A stretch of DNA of 64,000 nt from VYFG01 sp965213885. GTDB lineage: Bacteria > Pseudomonadota > Gammaproteobacteria > Arenicellales > Poriferihabitantaceae. This document shows positions 25,886 to 35,725 of the stretch, in pieces. A model generated the notes under the pieces. The model saw nothing but the letters and a program-made list of their open reading frames with translations, did not search any database and was not told the DNA's origin. Made by a program: the position numbers and the translations under genes. Location: positions 558,001 through 622,000 of the forward strand of contig OZ243919.1 in assembly GCA_965213885.1 (NCBI GenBank), read 5' to 3'. The number at the start of each line of letters is the position of its first letter. Within the stretch, counting starts at the first letter, position 1.

Positions 25886-25919
25886 CCAAGCTAAAGAAGT
25901 GGAAATCACTATAAACCTG

Positions 25920-25976
25920 TCAAATATAAATAAGCGTGGTTTTACCGACGCCGCCCTTCGTGTTGGTGATGATCAT
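25920..25976 (-). pseudogene. N-terminal fragment of a ParA/Soj ATPase
   Basis: Starting at ATG 25976 the product is MIITNTKGGVGKTTLIYI followed by a stop: the deviant Walker A box KGGVGKTT at the start of ParA proteins. Nothing of the rest of the protein remains. In PFGI-1/ICEHin1056-type elements a parA gene stands close to the attachment site, which fits its position 340 bp from the tRNA. Confidence 0.7.
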
Positions 25977-26229
25977 GATGGTCAGGGGGTTGTGGAAAAC
26001 GGGTTCGCCGATCCTGGCCGCGGAGCTCGAGGCTCCGGACCAGGGGGCGCGTGACGATCATGAGAATGCTGCTGGTGTGACGGCGGGCCGGGATGTGTCG
26101 GCCATTCGGGTGGTTTGCCCGGGAGTTGAAGTGTGAGGGTGCGACGCAGGTGCCGCATGCACACGATCCGGACCGTGCGATGATTGGATGGGGCAGGGAG
26201 ATCTGCCCCAGTATGAACGGAACCTGGGA

Positions 26230-26388
<159 letters not shown>

Positions 26389-26567
26389 TTTATATTATTG
26401 ATAATAAAGTTAAAAATAAAAATCTTTATCTTCTATGCTTGCATTTGAAATAATTCTGGGAATCTATTGGGAATCATTTGAAATACAATCCCAGCGTATC
26501 AATGGCCGCCAGGGTCGATCTTTGAAGGGCGATCACAGGTCATTTCTTAACTGCCGTTTTATACTTT

Positions 26568-27180
26568 GGCTCTTCCCCAAATCGAGTGGGTAGATTCATT
26601 GTCTGACGGACTCGGGATGTAAGTTCAGCCCACCCAGGTGGAAGTAGATCTCATTGGCAAACCGCTGTTTGTTACGGAACCCGCGGCTGCGAATCTTGAC
26701 CATACGGATCTTGCTGTTGATGCCTTCCGCAGGACCGTTGGTGACCTTCAGGACAACGGCATTGAGAATGCCCCACAGGTGATTCCTGATCGTCCTTGCA
26801 GCCTGCTTGACCGGCTCCAGGCGGCAGCGCACCGCCCAGGACAGCCACCGCTTCCAACCCTTTTCCGCCCAGGTCCTGCTGGTATCGTGCCAAAGGGACA
26901 TGGTCATCTCCCGGATCGCCCAGGCCCGGGCAGTCTTGAGCGTGTTGTCACGCAGCACCCGGAACCGTGACTTCTGCCGGCGGGTCATGTTGGCCGGGTT
27001 CGTCAGCCAGTCGTACTTGCTCCCCTTGAGATCCTCGTAGCCCTCCTTCATCAGGGTCCGGTGCTCCTGGCGCCGGATCCTGTCCACCGCATCCCCCAGA
27101 TATTTCGCCACAGGGAACTGGTCAAAGGTGATCTTCTCCTCGCCCCCGGGAACCTGCTCCAGGGTCCCATCTCGGATCAA
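26568..27180 (-). mobile_element. ISL3-family insertion sequence, truncated
   Basis: An ISL3-like terminal sequence (GGCTCTTCCCCAAAT) begins at 26568, 28 bp beyond the transposase stop. The other end is missing: similarity to the transposase ends near 27165-27180, where group II intron sequence begins. One end and roughly the C-terminal half of the transposase remain. Confidence 0.7.
26596..27180 (-). pseudogene. ISL3-family transposase, C-terminal part
   Basis: The 194-residue frame carries EKITFDQFPVAKYLGDAVDR near its start, corresponding to the second catalytic Asp region of DDE ISL3 transposases (usually FD.FH), and ends with TNGPAEGINSKIRMVKIRSR plus GFRNKQRFANEIYFHLGGL, the third acidic residue and C-terminus. 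The N-terminal zinc-binding and first catalytic regions are absent, so transposition activity is lost. Confidence 0.85.
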
Positions 27181-27260
27181 AGGCTGCAGAATGAATTCGG
27201 TCTTCTATACCTGTCGTGTAAGAACATGGGCCTTCCGAGTGCGAAGGCATGATCTCGTCC

Positions 27261-27297
<37 letters not shown>

Positions 27298-27585
27298 TGA
27301 GCAGGGGTGTGGAAACGTGGCTATGGTGGAGAATCGAACCCACCCACCCGCTTAACCGAAAGGGCGGGAACTGGAATAGCCTTCACCTGTGGTGCGCGCG
27401 CCACCCCTTGATTCTACCAAGTGGATTTCGTGTTTCGTCGCGGCGGAAAGGCGCATTGTTCCTTGCGGGGTGCGAATCCCTACCCGGAAACCGTTGTTTC
27501 CGGCTGCAGGCGGGCAGGGCAAATTGCGGAATCGGAACCAAAACATTCGTCAGGCATATGCCCGCGCTAGGGTTGCCATGCATGA

Positions 27586-28110
27586 TCAGGCGCGATGCCT
27601 CCATTCCCGGGGATCATAGGCTTGGGCCAAACCCCACATGCCCAGGCCCTTTTTCCGGGACCATCTTTCTGCGGACCGGTACTGTCCTCCGTATGCGGCA
27701 ATGGCGAATCCCTTGAGCACGAGCCACTTGTTGATATCCTCGCCATCGCAAAATACCGTGCCGATAACCCGGCCGTGCCGGTCATGGCCATGTGTCAGAA
27801 CCTTCACGTCCCTGCCCCCAATCTTCCGGATCAGGGCAGATTTGACCTGTTTGCCGTGATTGAACCACTTGCCGTCCGAACCCAGGGCCAACTGATCGTG
27901 CTCCGGTGCGTCCAGTCCGGCCATGCGGATGACGTAACCGCCCACCTTCAGTCCGTCCCCATCGGTGATGAACGCAGCCCCGGAAATCCTGCCGGGGATT
28001 TTCCCTGGAGCCCTGCGGGTGGTTTTCCCGGCCTTTCCTTTGCAGGCCGCACCGGAAACCAGTATGAGGATGGCGAGTGCGAGCAAGGCGAACGGGAGCA
28101 GGATTTCCAT
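27586..28110 (-). CDS. Thermonuclease-like (SNase domain) protein with N-terminal membrane anchor
   Basis: Staphylococcal-nuclease-fold protein of 174 residues. Residues 1-22 form a hydrophobic signal or anchor (LLPFALLALAILILVSGAAC). The domain then shows DGDGLKVGGYVIRMAGLDAPE, with the catalytic Arg and Glu, HDRHGRVIGTV with the second catalytic Arg, and C-terminal GLGMWGLAQAYDPREWR. It is probably extracytoplasmic and cuts nucleic acid with Ca2+. No operon partner is visible, and the surroundings are mobile-element debris. Confidence 0.8.
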   Translation of the reverse strand: MEILLPFALLALAILILVSGAACKGKAGKTTRRAPGKIPGRISGAAFITDGDGLKVGGYVIRMAGLDAPEHDQLALGSDGKWFNHGKQVKSALIRKIGGRDVKVLTHGHDRHGRVIGTVFCDGEDINKWLVLKGFAIAAYGGQYRSAERWSRKKGLGMWGLAQAYDPREWRHRA

Positions 28111-28608
28111 CGGTATTCAAGCCCAAAGGGACTTGGAAATTCTCAAGACCGGTGAATTTACCGCCTGAATGAAGGTGAATACAAACCTCTTTTAGGGCAA
28201 GGGTGTCCACCCGGAACCACCATCCCGCCGGGGCACGGGGGCGGAGAGCATTCGACAGAATGGATATTGTCCAGTTTCCAGCGGTGCAATCGTTGTCTTC
28301 GGGACTGCCCGTGCCTCGGTCTGCCATGTGTCATACCTGAAAACCCGCTCCTCCAATGAGGTCATCGAGACGTTCCGGTGTTCATTTCCATTGGCAATGT
28401 TCATTGTTAGTGGTGCCAACACCAGAAGAAATTCCGCCTATGAATGATGGCGGTCACGACGATTCAGGGCAACAATCACCGCTGGTTATAATTGTCATAT
28501 CGATTAATCGTTGCTCCAACGGTTATCTTTCCCGCACCCTTCTATCGCACACTCAAATGATTTGAGGCGCATACAGTGCGATTCCGGGCGAGTGTATTAC
28601 AGTGCCAT
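28111..28608. other. AT-richer non-coding stretch
   Basis: About 500 bp without a recognisable gene, clearly richer in A+T than the flanks. One 15-bp palindrome (CTCAAATGATTTGAG) is at 28552-28566. Confidence 0.5.
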
Positions 28609-28988
28609 CTAATCTAATGGAATTAGATGAAAGTCACGCTTATGGAATGGCAATTGACGTTGGAACTCACGATACATTTTATATTCTTGCTCCTTCTCAT
28701 ACACCCAATCGCCTATATTCTCGCCATATTCCTCGCGATTGTTGAGCAAGTGAAAATATGCGTCAATGGCGAGACCTCCCAAGAAGTCTGACGTACCAAA
28801 TGCCACAGGGTCATGAGAATCGCACTCACCTCGAAGTCTCGGCATGGGAGTTTCGCTAGGTTTTTATTCTTTCCACTCGCGCACTGCAGGAAATACATTG
28901 GCATACCTTCACGTTCGTCCATAAAGTCACGATAACATACTAAGTCGAGGCCACCATCTTTATCATTGTGTCCGATCCACTCTACCAA
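28609..28988 (-). pseudogene. Frameshifted remnant resembling a PD-(D/E)XK-type nuclease domain
   Basis: The upstream frame (from 28988) reads DKDGGLDLVCYRDFMDEREG and MPMYFLQCASGKN, which resembles the D...QCxxG core of predicted restriction-like nucleases found in defence islands. After about 28860 the plausible continuation moves to another frame (DFLGGLAIDAYFHLLNN and EYGENIGDWVYEKEQEY) and stops at 28609. Base composition is lower in G+C than the surrounding genes. The assignment rests on short motifs and is tentative. Confidence 0.4.
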
Positions 28989-29235
28989 ATCCGAAGCTCC
29001 CTTTGTATTTAAGCAAATTCATCAACGAATACCTGAAGGCTAACGCTGCCTACTGTTGAGATCCCCGCTTCATCGGATTTTGGACAAAAAAATATTTCAG
29101 GAACTACCGAATCTGCCCCGTCCGGACCTTAAGAGCGTCCAGTGTTACGGGGCAGCACCTCGTTTCGCCATTGGTCGAGTTGAACCGGTTCCATGAGACT
29201 CCATTCGCGTCATATGCGCTGACAGGATGGGACGT

Positions 29236-29832
29236 TCAGGTCGCTATCAGTTTGATGCTGTAGTTCGACAGCACGTCGGTTAACTCAGGGTGCTCAGGTA
29301 GCATTCCGGTCTCAGGCGAATCGAGCTTCGCGATCCCCCGATCGAAAACTGCGTAGACATCACCTCCCGTCAGCCGGGAGGAAAAAAGCAATCCGTCTAC
29401 GTCCTTATGCTCTGAATAGAGAGCACGTGCCAGCGCACGACCGGCCGCGTGGCTGCGCGCATTGACCGTATCCGTTGGAGCGCCGAGCCGAACGCAGCCA
29501 TCTTTTCGAAGATCCAGCAAGTTTAGCTTTGCCCGAGGATTCGTCGCGATTAGCGCCCATGCTCTTTCTGTGACCTCCTTGAGCAGGACCTCGCGCTGGT
29601 TCTTGCGTGTGAATCGATCCCGTACAATCGTCTCAATGAACGCAGTGGCGAAATCAGGCGACGCGTAGAGAACCGTGAAGCCGTTCACCTTTGAGCAAAA
29701 ACGTGAGTCACCTGGTGTCACGCCAAGCGGGGTTTCAAGATAGCGACGGGGGATGATCCGAGAACTCGCGGGCAACTTCGCTTTGGTGAGGACATCGTCG
29801 ACGCGCTCACGGGAATAAGCGCCCTGCGTCAC
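29236..29832 (-). CDS. RES-domain toxin
   Basis: RES toxins deplete NAD+ in the cell and are neutralised by a cognate Xre-type antitoxin. The 198-residue protein shows the family pattern: an N-terminal Arg-rich segment (IIPRRYLETPLG), SRFCSKVNGFTVLYAS, then DFATAFIETIVRD with the conserved Glu, and DGLLFSSRLTG with the conserved Ser. GTG start at 29832 overlaps the antitoxin stop (GTGA), the usual antitoxin-first arrangement. Both genes appear intact. Confidence 0.85.
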   Translation of the reverse strand: MTQGAYSRERVDDVLTKAKLPASSRIIPRRYLETPLGVTPGDSRFCSKVNGFTVLYASPDFATAFIETIVRDRFTRKNQREVLLKEVTERAWALIATNPRAKLNLLDLRKDGCVRLGAPTDTVNARSHAAGRALARALYSEHKDVDGLLFSSRLTGGDVYAVFDRGIAKLDSPETGMLPEHPELTDVLSNYSIKLIAT

Positions 29833-30368
29833 GTGATGGCCGTGCCGAAGCTGGGAGCAGCATCCACCACCTCTTCAACCTCACCGGCCTTCAGCTTATC
29901 TATAGGACGCGTAACCTTTTTCGCAAATGGCCACTCTTCCGAGATGAAAGCCCAGGTAAGCTCGGGATCGCCAATGATTTCAAGAAGTTGCTCAATGCCC
30001 GGCACAACCTTGCCCGGCCCGAGAATTTGTTCTCCCGGTATCGTCAGGCCACGTTTGGTCGATTTCCAGCCGAGCAAGATTTTCTTCTCGATCCAGTCGT
30101 AGACCGTCGTTCGGGATACCTCGAGACGGGCGGCTGCTTCCGAGACGCCGAGCATCTCCGCGTCGTGCGACCGTGTGATTACAAACGGCTTGAGGTTTTC
30201 AGGGACGTCATCGATTTGCCTCCCAACCTCATACTGGGTGGCTGCGGCCTCCAGTGCGGCGGCCACGGCCATTCGTGCCTCTTTCGGGTGGTGACGGACG
30301 AAATTCGTCGCGTTTCGAGAGAGCCCGTGGAGACCCTCGACGTAAAACTCTGCGGCTGACTTTGTCAT
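29829..30368 (-). CDS. Antitoxin of the RES pair (helix-turn-helix, MbcA/ParS/Xre-like)
   Basis: 179 residues. A helix-turn-helix is seen in GVSEAAARLEVSRTTVYDWI, and the C-terminal half (LGPGKVVPGIEQLLEIIGDP, then LTWAFISEEWPF) resembles the antitoxin domain that occupies the RES active site. It starts at ATG 30368 and overlaps the toxin by 4 bases, so it should be translated first and probably autoregulates the operon through the HTH. Confidence 0.78.
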   Translation of the reverse strand: MTKSAAEFYVEGLHGLSRNATNFVRHHPKEARMAVAAALEAAATQYEVGRQIDDVPENLKPFVITRSHDAEMLGVSEAAARLEVSRTTVYDWIEKKILLGWKSTKRGLTIPGEQILGPGKVVPGIEQLLEIIGDPELTWAFISEEWPFAKKVTRPIDKLKAGEVEEVVDAAPSFGTAIT

Positions 30369-30529
30369 CTTGGTCGCTCCGGCTGTCTATCCTTTCATTC
30401 TCACCAGATCATATAGGAAGAATGTTCAGTTTGTCCAGTATGTAGGGTTTCTAGCCCGCGAATCAACGTGGTGGGTCGAGCGTTGGAATCTGCTTGCATG
30501 GTGTAAAGTGGTGCAGGTAACGTCACTAA

Positions 30530-30757
30530 ATGGCTAGACCCCGTGGAAACCGTAAAACGGCTCGGCTCTCTATCAATATAGATGCTCGTGATTACGCCAT
30601 TCTGACCGAGATCGCCCGGAAGGAAGATGTCTCTGTCGCCTGGGTAGTTTGCCGCGTCGTCAGCGAGATCGTTCGGTCCCATCAGGAGGGAGCCACCGAG
30701 CCCGAGTTGCCACTGGCCCCAAATGTTGTTCCTGTTTCAAAGACTGGCCAGCCATGA
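30530..30757 (+). CDS. Small ribbon-helix-helix (CopG-like) DNA-binding protein
   Basis: 75 residues with the RHH pattern TARLSINIDARDYAILTEIA (beta strand plus first helix) and VSVAWVVCRVVSEIV (second helix). Such proteins are antitoxins or plasmid copy-number regulators. It is divergent from the RES antitoxin and has no clear toxin partner downstream. Confidence 0.55.
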   Translation: MARPRGNRKTARLSINIDARDYAILTEIARKEDVSVAWVVCRVVSEIVRSHQEGATEPELPLAPNVVPVSKTGQP

Positions 30758-31348
30758 CCCAGGCAGTCAGTCAGCTCCCGCAGCACGAGGGTGAAAACGA
30801 CATCGTACTGTTGCTCGACGCCTTTGTGAGGTAGATCGGCATTAGGCGGACCCAACCGGTATCCGTCTTCGTCGGTGCTGGCGCCTCCATCAACCGCTGC
30901 TACGGTACTTCGACAGTGTCTCGGCTGTATCCTCCGGACGGATTGCCCGGGTAATGGGATTATGGAATTCGGTCGTCATCTGAATGCGTTTGCCCGGGGC
31001 AGTTCCCTTGCAGGATCATCCGGGCAGTATCACTGGCGGATTATATCTCGATGGACACCGCCTCCGGCGACAGCGCCGGTGGGTATGCACGGCGATGATC
31101 CGGACACCGGTATTCCGAAGGGTTTCCTGTCATTCGATCCTTGCGTATTCGACAGGGACTCCAGTGACGCCAACGGGTGGACAGTCACGAATGGGCCGCA
31201 GGTAATTTTCGAAGCCAGGCACTTTCCGGGAGAATCCGTGAATGCCGTATCAAAGTGGAGCATCACGGGCTCCGGCAGGGAATTGCAGGTATGGGCAGCC
31301 AGCGGTGCGTCCGGTGCTCCGGGACTTTGCCGGAGAGCGGCAATGCGG
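30758..31348. other. Gene-free stretch at the edge of the second catabolic operon
   Basis: About 590 bp. Open frames here are not convincing on either strand; no RNA gene, repeat or mobile-element end was recognised. Confidence 0.5.
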
Positions 31349-32698
31349 CTACAGTTCCTCCCCGGCCCGGGATTCGGCCCATCTCAGGCGCAGGTTGGCC
31401 CCGATCCGCGCCAACGGCTCCGGGGGCAAACGCCGGGGATCGGCCGCGGCGAGCATCCTGTCGAGGGCCGGCGACCGACGGCCTGTTGCCAGGTCGGCGG
31501 CAAGCATCCCGGCCAGGGTTCCCTTCGTGGTGCCGAGCCCGTTCTGGCAGCATGCCGAGAACAGGCCCTGATCCAGCTCACGGACGACCTGGACGTTGTT
31601 GAGGCTGAGACAGAGGCGTCCTCCCCATCGATACTGCATCCGAACCTCGTCCAGCATCGGGAAGCGGGCCTGGAACGCCCTATCATGATCCCTGGCGACC
31701 CTCGTAATGCGCGCTGTGTCCACCTCCATGGACGGGTCAAAGGTGAACCGGTTGCGCACCACGATGCGATCGCCGCCGGTCCCTGATATCCGCCGAACTG
31801 TCGTGCCCATCGGATCTGCCGGCGTGACGCCCCAGGCAGTTCCGCCGCCAAGCTGGCGGACTTCATCCGGTGCAAGGGCGCGGGTCATGGAGGCATAGGT
31901 AAAGACGTGCATGAGCCTTCCGGCGGCAAAACCGAAGCTGTTGAGGTGCCCGTTCACGGCAAGGATCACACGCGGCGCCGTCACCCTGCCCGCCGGGGTC
32001 GTGGCCACCCAGTCTCCCCGGCGTTCGAGGCGCGTCACCGGGCTTTGTTCGTGGAGACCGACCCCCTTCGCACACAAGCTCCCGGCAATGCCCCGAACGA
32101 ACCGGGCGGGCTGGATCATCGCCGTTCCCGGGGTGTGGAGCCCGCCCCGATAGTAGTCGATCCCGGTGAGCTCCCGCATCTGGACGGCATCGAGCATTTC
32201 GTAGCTCTCCCCCATGGGCGCCAGGTGCGCGGCATAGTCCCAGTTGAGCCGCTCACCCTTTTCCGTGGCCGAGGCGTTGATCCTGCCGGAAACCGTGAAA
32301 GCCTCGTCGGGCAGGTTGCACTCCTCCGCTATTCCCCGCGCAAAGTCGATGGCGATGCGGTTGTCCCTGGTTTGTGCGATATCCGAATCGAGGGAGCCGC
32401 TGTAATCGTTGGATGCCAGGTCGTGGGGCAGGTCGATCATGAACCCGGAGTTCCGCCCGGCCGGGCCATCGGCCACCCTCGTTGCATCGAGTACGGTGAT
32501 GCGGTCGCCCGCACAGGACTGGGAAAGCCGGTGGGCCGCGGCGAGCCCGGCGAAACCCGCGCCGATCACCAGCCAGTCGGACGTCTGCGCACCTTCCAGC
32601 GGCACGGCCGGTTCCGGCTCCGGCAGCAGGCGGTTCCACCCGGCGGGCCCCGGGTCCCTGGGCAGGCGCCTTACATTGATACCGGCCATGCGGGCCAT
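31349..32698 (-). CDS. FAD-dependent amino acid/amine oxidoreductase (DAO family)
   Basis: FAD oxidoreductase of the gamma-glutamylputrescine oxidase / D-amino acid dehydrogenase group, 449 residues. The FAD motif is WLVIGAGFAGLAAAH near residue 42, followed by AGRNSGFMIDLPH, and a C-terminal QNGLGTTKGTLAGMLAAD that closes over the flavin. It is the last gene of the gntR operon, 4 bp after the MttB-like gene. It probably oxidises a secondary amine or imino acid produced by demethylation. Confidence 0.82.
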   Translation of the reverse strand: MARMAGINVRRLPRDPGPAGWNRLLPEPEPAVPLEGAQTSDWLVIGAGFAGLAAAHRLSQSCAGDRITVLDATRVADGPAGRNSGFMIDLPHDLASNDYSGSLDSDIAQTRDNRIAIDFARGIAEECNLPDEAFTVSGRINASATEKGERLNWDYAAHLAPMGESYEMLDAVQMRELTGIDYYRGGLHTPGTAMIQPARFVRGIAGSLCAKGVGLHEQSPVTRLERRGDWVATTPAGRVTAPRVILAVNGHLNSFGFAAGRLMHVFTYASMTRALAPDEVRQLGGGTAWGVTPADPMGTTVRRISGTGGDRIVVRNRFTFDPSMEVDTARITRVARDHDRAFQARFPMLDEVRMQYRWGGRLCLSLNNVQVVRELDQGLFSACCQNGLGTTKGTLAGMLAADLATGRRSPALDRMLAAADPRRLPPEPLARIGANLRLRWAESRAGEEL

Positions 32699-32702
32699 GG
32701 CT

Positions 32703-34250
32703 TCAATGGGTCTGGTTCAGGGCATCGGCCGCGGGGATTTCGCGCTCCCGTCTGGCGATAAAGTCCCTGAGCGCCTCGTCGACTCCGTCGTCCAGTTCGG
32801 GCTCCTCGTAGCCGGCGAGCAGTTCGCGGGCGTAGCGAAGGGCGCGTTCGGTGGTGGCGACGGAGCCGTCGGCCTGCCACTGCTCGATGGAGTTGTTGTC
32901 GAAGAGCTCCGGCATGAAGAAGGCGCGCTGGAAATTTTCCAGGGTGTGGGCATGGCCCAGGTAGTGCCCCCCGGGACCGATCTCGGCAATGGCGGCGAGC
33001 CCTTCCTCGAAATCGTCCCAGCGGATGCCTTCGGCCATGCGGTAGGCCATGGCGCATTGCTCGGCATCGACGACAAACTTGGCCATCGAGCAGTGCATGC
33101 CGGCTTCGTTCCAGCCGGCTGAATGCCAGATGTAGTTGGCCCCGGCGAAGAGGGTGGCCTGCAGCGTAGCGGCGCTCTCGTAGCCTGCCTGTGCATCCAG
33201 GAGCTTGGCACCGCCGAGGGCCCCGGATGTGCGCCACGGCACGCCGTAGAACCGGGCCATCTGGCCGATCATGAAGTTCATCAGGCTGATTTCGGGGGTG
33301 CCGGCCATCGGCGCCCCCGACTTCATCGACACGGTCGACAGGTAATGTCCGTAGATGGCGGGACATCCGCGCCGCACCACCTGGGTGTAGGCCAGCGCCG
33401 AGAGTGCCTCGGCGTTGAGCTGCGCGACGGCCGGTGCCACCGAGGCCGGCGTATTGGCTCCGCCGAGGACGAAAGGCGAACAAAGGACGGGCTGGTTGCG
33501 GCGGCAGAAGGCCCGCATCGCGCCGAGCATGATCTCGTCCCACACGAGCGGCGAGTTGCCGTTGCAGTTGCCGGTCACGACCGGGTGCGTCTCCATGAAC
33601 TCGGCGCCGAACAGTATCGCGCACATCGCCACCACGTCCTCGGCGTTTTTCGGGCTCGTGGTCATGCCCATGAACGTCTTGTCGGAGTGCTTCATCGAGG
33701 AATAGGTGATCCGCAGGTGGCGTTGGCTGATCGGATGATCGTAGGGCTCGACGATGTGATGGGCGCTGGAATGGAGCGCCGGCAGCATGTGCGACAGCCT
33801 GTGGAAGTTGGCGAGGTCATCCAGAGTGGGGTTGCGGCGGACATCCTCCAGATCCCGCAGGTAGGGTGCGCCCGTCATCGGCACGAAGATCGAGTGGTCC
33901 GTGCCGAAGGGCAGGTTGTTGGCCGGATTCCGCGCGTGGTAGGTAAAGGTTTCGGGGATGCCGGCGATCAGTTCGCGCACGAGCCCCCGGTCGAGGTGAA
34001 CCGTTTCATCCACCACTTCCGCCCCGGCGCCGCGCCAGTCCTCCAACGCAACGGGGTCGCGGAAGACAACGCCGACGTTTTCCAGGATGTCCATCGAGGC
34101 GGCGTCGATCCGCAGGATCTCTTCCTCATCCATGGGTTCCACCAGCGGAAGGCGCCGCTCCAGCGCGGGTAGCATCGTGGCGTCACGGGTCCGGCGGACG
34201 GCCTTGCGGGCGTCGCGCCCGCGGCGGGCGGGCTTCTCGAGCGCGGTCAC
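32703..34250 (-). CDS. MttB-superfamily methyltransferase, second copy
   Basis: 515-residue relative of trimethylamine/glycine betaine methyltransferases; only distantly similar to the one at 16873. Seen: MDILENVGVVFRDP, VFVP-type strand (HSIFVPMTGAPYLRDLEDVR), TSGALGGAKLLDAQAGYESA and IGPGGHYLGHAHTLENFQ. No in-frame amber codon, so no pyrrolysine. GTG start overlaps the aldehyde dehydrogenase stop (GTGA); an internal ATG 25 codons in is possible. No corrinoid protein gene is near. The methyl donor is presumably a quaternary ammonium compound. Confidence 0.8.
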   Translation of the reverse strand: MTALEKPARRGRDARKAVRRTRDATMLPALERRLPLVEPMDEEEILRIDAASMDILENVGVVFRDPVALEDWRGAGAEVVDETVHLDRGLVRELIAGIPETFTYHARNPANNLPFGTDHSIFVPMTGAPYLRDLEDVRRNPTLDDLANFHRLSHMLPALHSSAHHIVEPYDHPISQRHLRITYSSMKHSDKTFMGMTTSPKNAEDVVAMCAILFGAEFMETHPVVTGNCNGNSPLVWDEIMLGAMRAFCRRNQPVLCSPFVLGGANTPASVAPAVAQLNAEALSALAYTQVVRRGCPAIYGHYLSTVSMKSGAPMAGTPEISLMNFMIGQMARFYGVPWRTSGALGGAKLLDAQAGYESAATLQATLFAGANYIWHSAGWNEAGMHCSMAKFVVDAEQCAMAYRMAEGIRWDDFEEGLAAIAEIGPGGHYLGHAHTLENFQRAFFMPELFDNNSIEQWQADGSVATTERALRYARELLAGYEEPELDDGVDEALRDFIARREREIPAADALNQTH

Positions 34251-35725
34251 CCGACGGCGTCCCCGTCCCCGGGGTCGGTCAGATCGATCCAGATCGTCTT
34301 GAATTCGGTGTACTGGTCATGGGCATGGACACCGTTGTCCCGACCGCCGAACCCCGACTGCCCGTAGCCGCCGAAGGGCGTGGAGATGTCTCCCTCTCCG
34401 TAACAGTTCACGGTGACCGTGCCGGCGCGGATTTCCCGTGCGGCCCGGACCGCTGTGCGCGCATTGGCGGTGAAGACACTGGCGGCGAGTCCGTAGGCGG
34501 TGTCGTTGGCAATCTCGATGGCCTCCTCCGTCGAGGCGACCCCGATCACGCCCAGGACCGGCCCGAAGACTTCTTCCCGGGCAAGCGGATCGTCCCTTTC
34601 GACGTCATAGACCCTGGGCGTGACGAAAGGGCCGTCCGGGGCGTCGCCATCGCGCAGGTAACCGCTCACCTTGGCGCAATGCGCTTCGTCGATCAGGGCG
34701 CCGAGGTGGTTGGCCGGATCGAGCGGATCCCCCGTCCTCCAGTCGCGCAGGCGAGCCTCGATCCGCTCCATCAGCGGCGCCTTGACTGCATTGTGGACGA
34801 TCAGTCTCGAGGCTGCGGAGCAGTTCTCTCCCATGTTCCAGAACGCGGCATTGACAACGTGGGATGCAACGTGATCGAGGTCCTCGGCGTCCTCAAGGAC
34901 AATCGCCGGATTCTTCCCGCCGCATTCGAGGACAACCTTCTTGAGGTTGGAGTCCGCGGCGTACCGGAGGAAGCGGCGTCCGGTCTCCGTCGAGCCGGTG
35001 AACGTGACCATGTCCACGTCCATGTGACGGCCCAGGGGTTCCCCGGTGGTGGGGCCGTCGCCCGGGAGCACCTGCAGCACCCCGCGGGGCACCCCGGCCG
35101 AGTGCGCCAGCTCGGCGACGCGAAGGGCGGTGAGCGGGGTCTGCTCCGCGGGCTTGACGATCACGGAACAGCCGGCGGCCAGTGCCGGGCCGATCTTCCA
35201 GGCGAGCATGAGGAGGGGGAAGTTCCACGGAAGGACGGCAGCGACGACGCCCACCGGTTCGCGCACGATGATCGAGATCGCGTCGTCTCCCGATGGACCG
35301 GCCTGGTCGTAGATCTTGTCGACGGCCTCTGCATGCCACTTGATCGCGTGGATCGTCTCGGGGATGTCGATGGTCTCGCAGTCCCGGATCGGCTTGCCGG
35401 AATCGAGGCTTTCCATCACCGCAAGCTCGCGCCGGTTGCGGGTGATGAGCTTGCACAGCCGGATGAGGACGTCCTTGCGCCCGGATGGGTGCAGGCGCGA
35501 CCAGTGCCCCTGCTCGAACGCCTCGCGTGCCTTCCGGACGGCCAGGTCGACGTCCCCGGTGCCTGCGGATGCGACGGTGGCGAGTATCTCTCCGGTGGCG
35601 GGGTTCACGGTCGGCATGGCGGCGCCGGCGCCAGCATGATACCTGCCGTCGATGAACGGTGCGGCGGGCAGGTCGAGTCCGGCGGCGATGGCGGCGTACT
35701 CCGCCCGGGTCAGCAGTGCCTTCAT
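34247..35725 (-). CDS. Aldehyde dehydrogenase (PuuC/betaine aldehyde dehydrogenase-like)
   Basis: 492 residues. Catalytic Glu is in LECGGKNPA and Cys in NMGENCSAASR; VLPWNFPLLMLAWKIGPAL and TFTGSTETGRRF are cofactor-binding segments; the C-terminus FGGYGQSGFGGRDNG is typical of PuuC-like enzymes. It overlaps the DapA-like gene upstream and the MttB-like gene downstream by 4 bases each, so the operon is translationally coupled. Oxidation of alpha-ketoglutarate semialdehyde or an aminoaldehyde would fit the context. Confidence 0.86.
   Translation of the reverse strand: MKALLTRAEYAAIAAGLDLPAAPFIDGRYHAGAGAAMPTVNPATGEILATVASAGTGDVDLAVRKAREAFEQGHWSRLHPSGRKDVLIRLCKLITRNRRELAVMESLDSGKPIRDCETIDIPETIHAIKWHAEAVDKIYDQAGPSGDDAISIIVREPVGVVAAVLPWNFPLLMLAWKIGPALAAGCSVIVKPAEQTPLTALRVAELAHSAGVPRGVLQVLPGDGPTTGEPLGRHMDVDMVTFTGSTETGRRFLRYAADSNLKKVVLECGGKNPAIVLEDAEDLDHVASHVVNAAFWNMGENCSAASRLIVHNAVKAPLMERIEARLRDWRTGDPLDPANHLGALIDEAHCAKVSGYLRDGDAPDGPFVTPRVYDVERDDPLAREEVFGPVLGVIGVASTEEAIEIANDTAYGLAASVFTANARTAVRAAREIRAGTVTVNCYGEGDISTPFGGYGQSGFGGRDNGVHAHDQYTEFKTIWIDLTDPGDGDAVG

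Noticed and set aside
30875..31786. A 303-codon plus-strand open frame
   Set aside because: It runs antisense into the FAD oxidoreductase gene and shows no domain pattern.
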